A DNA stretch of 46,054 nucleotides from Kangiellaceae bacterium (GTDB lineage Bacteria; Pseudomonadota; Gammaproteobacteria; Enterobacterales; Kangiellaceae), in the NCBI GenBank assembly GCA_016743995.1, contig JADGFG010000002.1, positions 1 through 46,054 on the forward strand, written 5' to 3'. Position numbers and translations under genes: made by a program. The first letter of the stretch is position 1. Each line of letters begins with the position of its first letter. Below, in pieces: positions 44,925 through 46,054 of this stretch. The notes under the pieces were generated by a model that made no database searches, was not told where the DNA came from, and was given only the letters and a program-made list of their open reading frames with translations.

Positions 44925-46054
44925 TTACTGGCTATATTTTTTTACAACTTTAACTAGCTCAATCACCTCTGGTTCTGGGATTTTTTCTTCAGGAAAAGCA
45001 GCACGAACTTTTTCAGTCAAACCTTTGGCAAAAACCTGATAAAGCACTCTTGTTGATATAGTAACTGGATATTTAATCTCTGCGGGTAACTTAAACTTTT
45101 CTAACCGAGTTTCACCTGATTTAATTCGAGTATCTTTGCCTATTTTGACATAACGCCAGAAACGTAGCCCGACAGGTTTGTCGTTTTCATCGACAGAAAC
45201 TTTTATAAATTTTCGAGCACTTTTGGGGATATATCCATCATTCATCACGCCGCTTTCAAATATACTCTGACCACTCGCGTCTGTCGCAACAACTTCAAGC
45301 CAGACCTGGCGTCTTGCTCCCCCGGGCATATCATGCCCCGAATTTACATTGGTGATTTTTGCAGTAAAGTCAGAACCGGATTTTTCAACGTCCAGAGATA
45401 ATGCGGTTTTTAAAATATCAATACTGATCTTTTTATGTTCTGCACTTCGCATCCCGGTAAAATAATAATTCCCTCCCGCAAAATGATGAGAGCGCATATT
45501 TTTCTTCACCGGCCCATCTTGAGTAGATTGCCCTGCCACCTTATGATTAAAATCTTTAACATCCTGAGTCATATGGCAATCGATGCAGGTTTTATGTTGC
45601 TCCGGTTTATCTGGTGCATTAAAAGGCGATGCCAGCCACTCACCAAAATTATCATTAATATTTGCCCCGGGGCCGGAAGTAAACTCATTATGACAGGTCG
45701 CACAATATAATGAACTTTGATACAACTCGGGATTCGAGTAAGATTTTTTATGTTGTAATGATGAGGCATTAATTTGTTTTTCAGATAACCAGTTTAAAAA
45801 ACGATTACCACTATCTTCAAACAGATAACTCTCTCTATCTTTAATATTCACGGTAAGATCCGTATTTCCACCGGCATCCTCAGCTTTTGTAATACGATGA
45901 CAAAAGACACAGCCCGTACCCCTTTCACTCACTGGTTTACCATGGGCATATGCTACATTTAATGAAGCAGCCTTTTTTTCCCACATATTTCCAAACTGGG
46001 TTAATGCACCATTATCTTTATTAATCACCATCTGAGGTGCATGACAACCACGAC
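44925..46054 (-). CDS. Multihaem c-type cytochrome, N-terminus beyond the window
   Basis: This partial gene has about 376 visible codons. Haem sites are CVFCH, CATCH and CIDCH. At the edge the frame continues as R-G-C-H-A-P-Q, and only the last two bases (GT) of the preceding codon are in the window; a Cys there would make a CRGCH site, so at least four haems are likely. The internal Met at 46031 is therefore not the start. The C-terminal 200 residues lack haem sites and contain NVNSGHDMPGGARRQVWLEV, a block seen after the haem domain in several multihaem cytochromes. The protein is likely periplasmic and respiratory. The specific reaction cannot be assigned. Confidence 0.8.
   Translation of the reverse strand, partial: RGCHAPQMVINKDNGALTQFGNMWEKKAASLNVAYAHGKPVSERGTGCVFCHRITKAEDAGGNTDLTVNIKDRESYLFEDSGNRFLNWLSEKQINASSLQHKKSYSNPELYQSSLYCATCHNEFTSGPGANINDNFGEWLASPFNAPDKPEQHKTCIDCHMTQDVKDFNHKVAGQSTQDGPVKKNMRSHHFAGGNYYFTGMRSAEHKKISIDILKTALSLDVEKSGSDFTAKITNVNSGHDMPGGARRQVWLEVVATDASGQSIFESGVMNDGYIPKSARKFIKVSVDENDKPVGLRFWRYVKIGKDTRIKSGETRLEKFKLPAEIKYPVTISTRVLYQVFAKGLTEKVRAAFPEEKIPEPEVIELVKVVKKYSQ

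Overview
The window is a 46-kb, AT-rich (visibly about 40% GC) chromosomal segment of a gammaproteobacterium, probably marine, that respires nitrogen oxides and low oxygen. The assignment rests on an Fnr with the gammaproteobacterial cysteine pattern, a fused CysG siroheme synthase, the ubiUV/ubiT genes, cytochrome cd1 and cNor denitrification genes and a cbb3 oxidase. I cannot name the genus from sequence reading alone.

Layout. (1) 1-1243: the end of a membrane-bound nitrate reductase operon (narI 3' end) and its parvulin-type chaperone. (2) 1506-3467: a group II PLP-decarboxylase homologue that has lost the catalytic lysine, behind an Fnr-type promoter. (3) 3534-9463: fnr, divergent from norCB, then norQD. 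(4) 9514-15577: a cupredoxin, a NirT-like multihaem fusion cytochrome and nirS on the minus strand, divergent from cysG and a 38-codon membrane ORF. (5) 15654-22193: a minus-strand haem d1 operon transcribed nirC-F-D-L-G-H-J-N. (6) 22506-26670: hemN, ubiU-ubiV and ubiT, for oxygen-independent haem and ubiquinone synthesis. (7) 27117-34850: ccoNOQP and ccoGHI, the cbb3 oxidase and its assembly genes. (8) 35123-40792: a secreted subtilase with PKD and PPC repeats, a YbaK-type deacylase, a methyltransferase and a SPOR protein. (9) 41087-44803: an iron(III) ABC transporter with a Fur-type site. (10) 44925 to the end: a multihaem cytochrome that runs off the edge.

How it works together. Nitrate reductase (Nar) makes nitrite. 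NirS reduces nitrite to NO, using haem d1 built by CysG plus NirD/L/G/H/J/F/N, with NirC and the NirT-like protein as likely electron carriers. NorCB reduces NO to N2O, with NorQ and NorD as activation proteins. No N2O reductase gene is in the window. HemN and UbiU/V/T supply haem and ubiquinone when oxygen is absent. The cbb3 oxidase covers micro-oxic respiration, and the Fbp transporter brings in the iron.

Regulation. I found ten Fnr/Dnr-type boxes (TTGAT-N4-ATCAA and variants). Each lies 40.5-41.5 bp upstream of a start point inferred from a -10-like hexamer. They precede the decarboxylase homologue, norCB, norQD, nirS, cysG, nirC-N, hemN, ubiUV, ubiT and ccoNOQP. This suggests a single anaerobic regulon, and the only regulator gene in the window that could control it is fnr.
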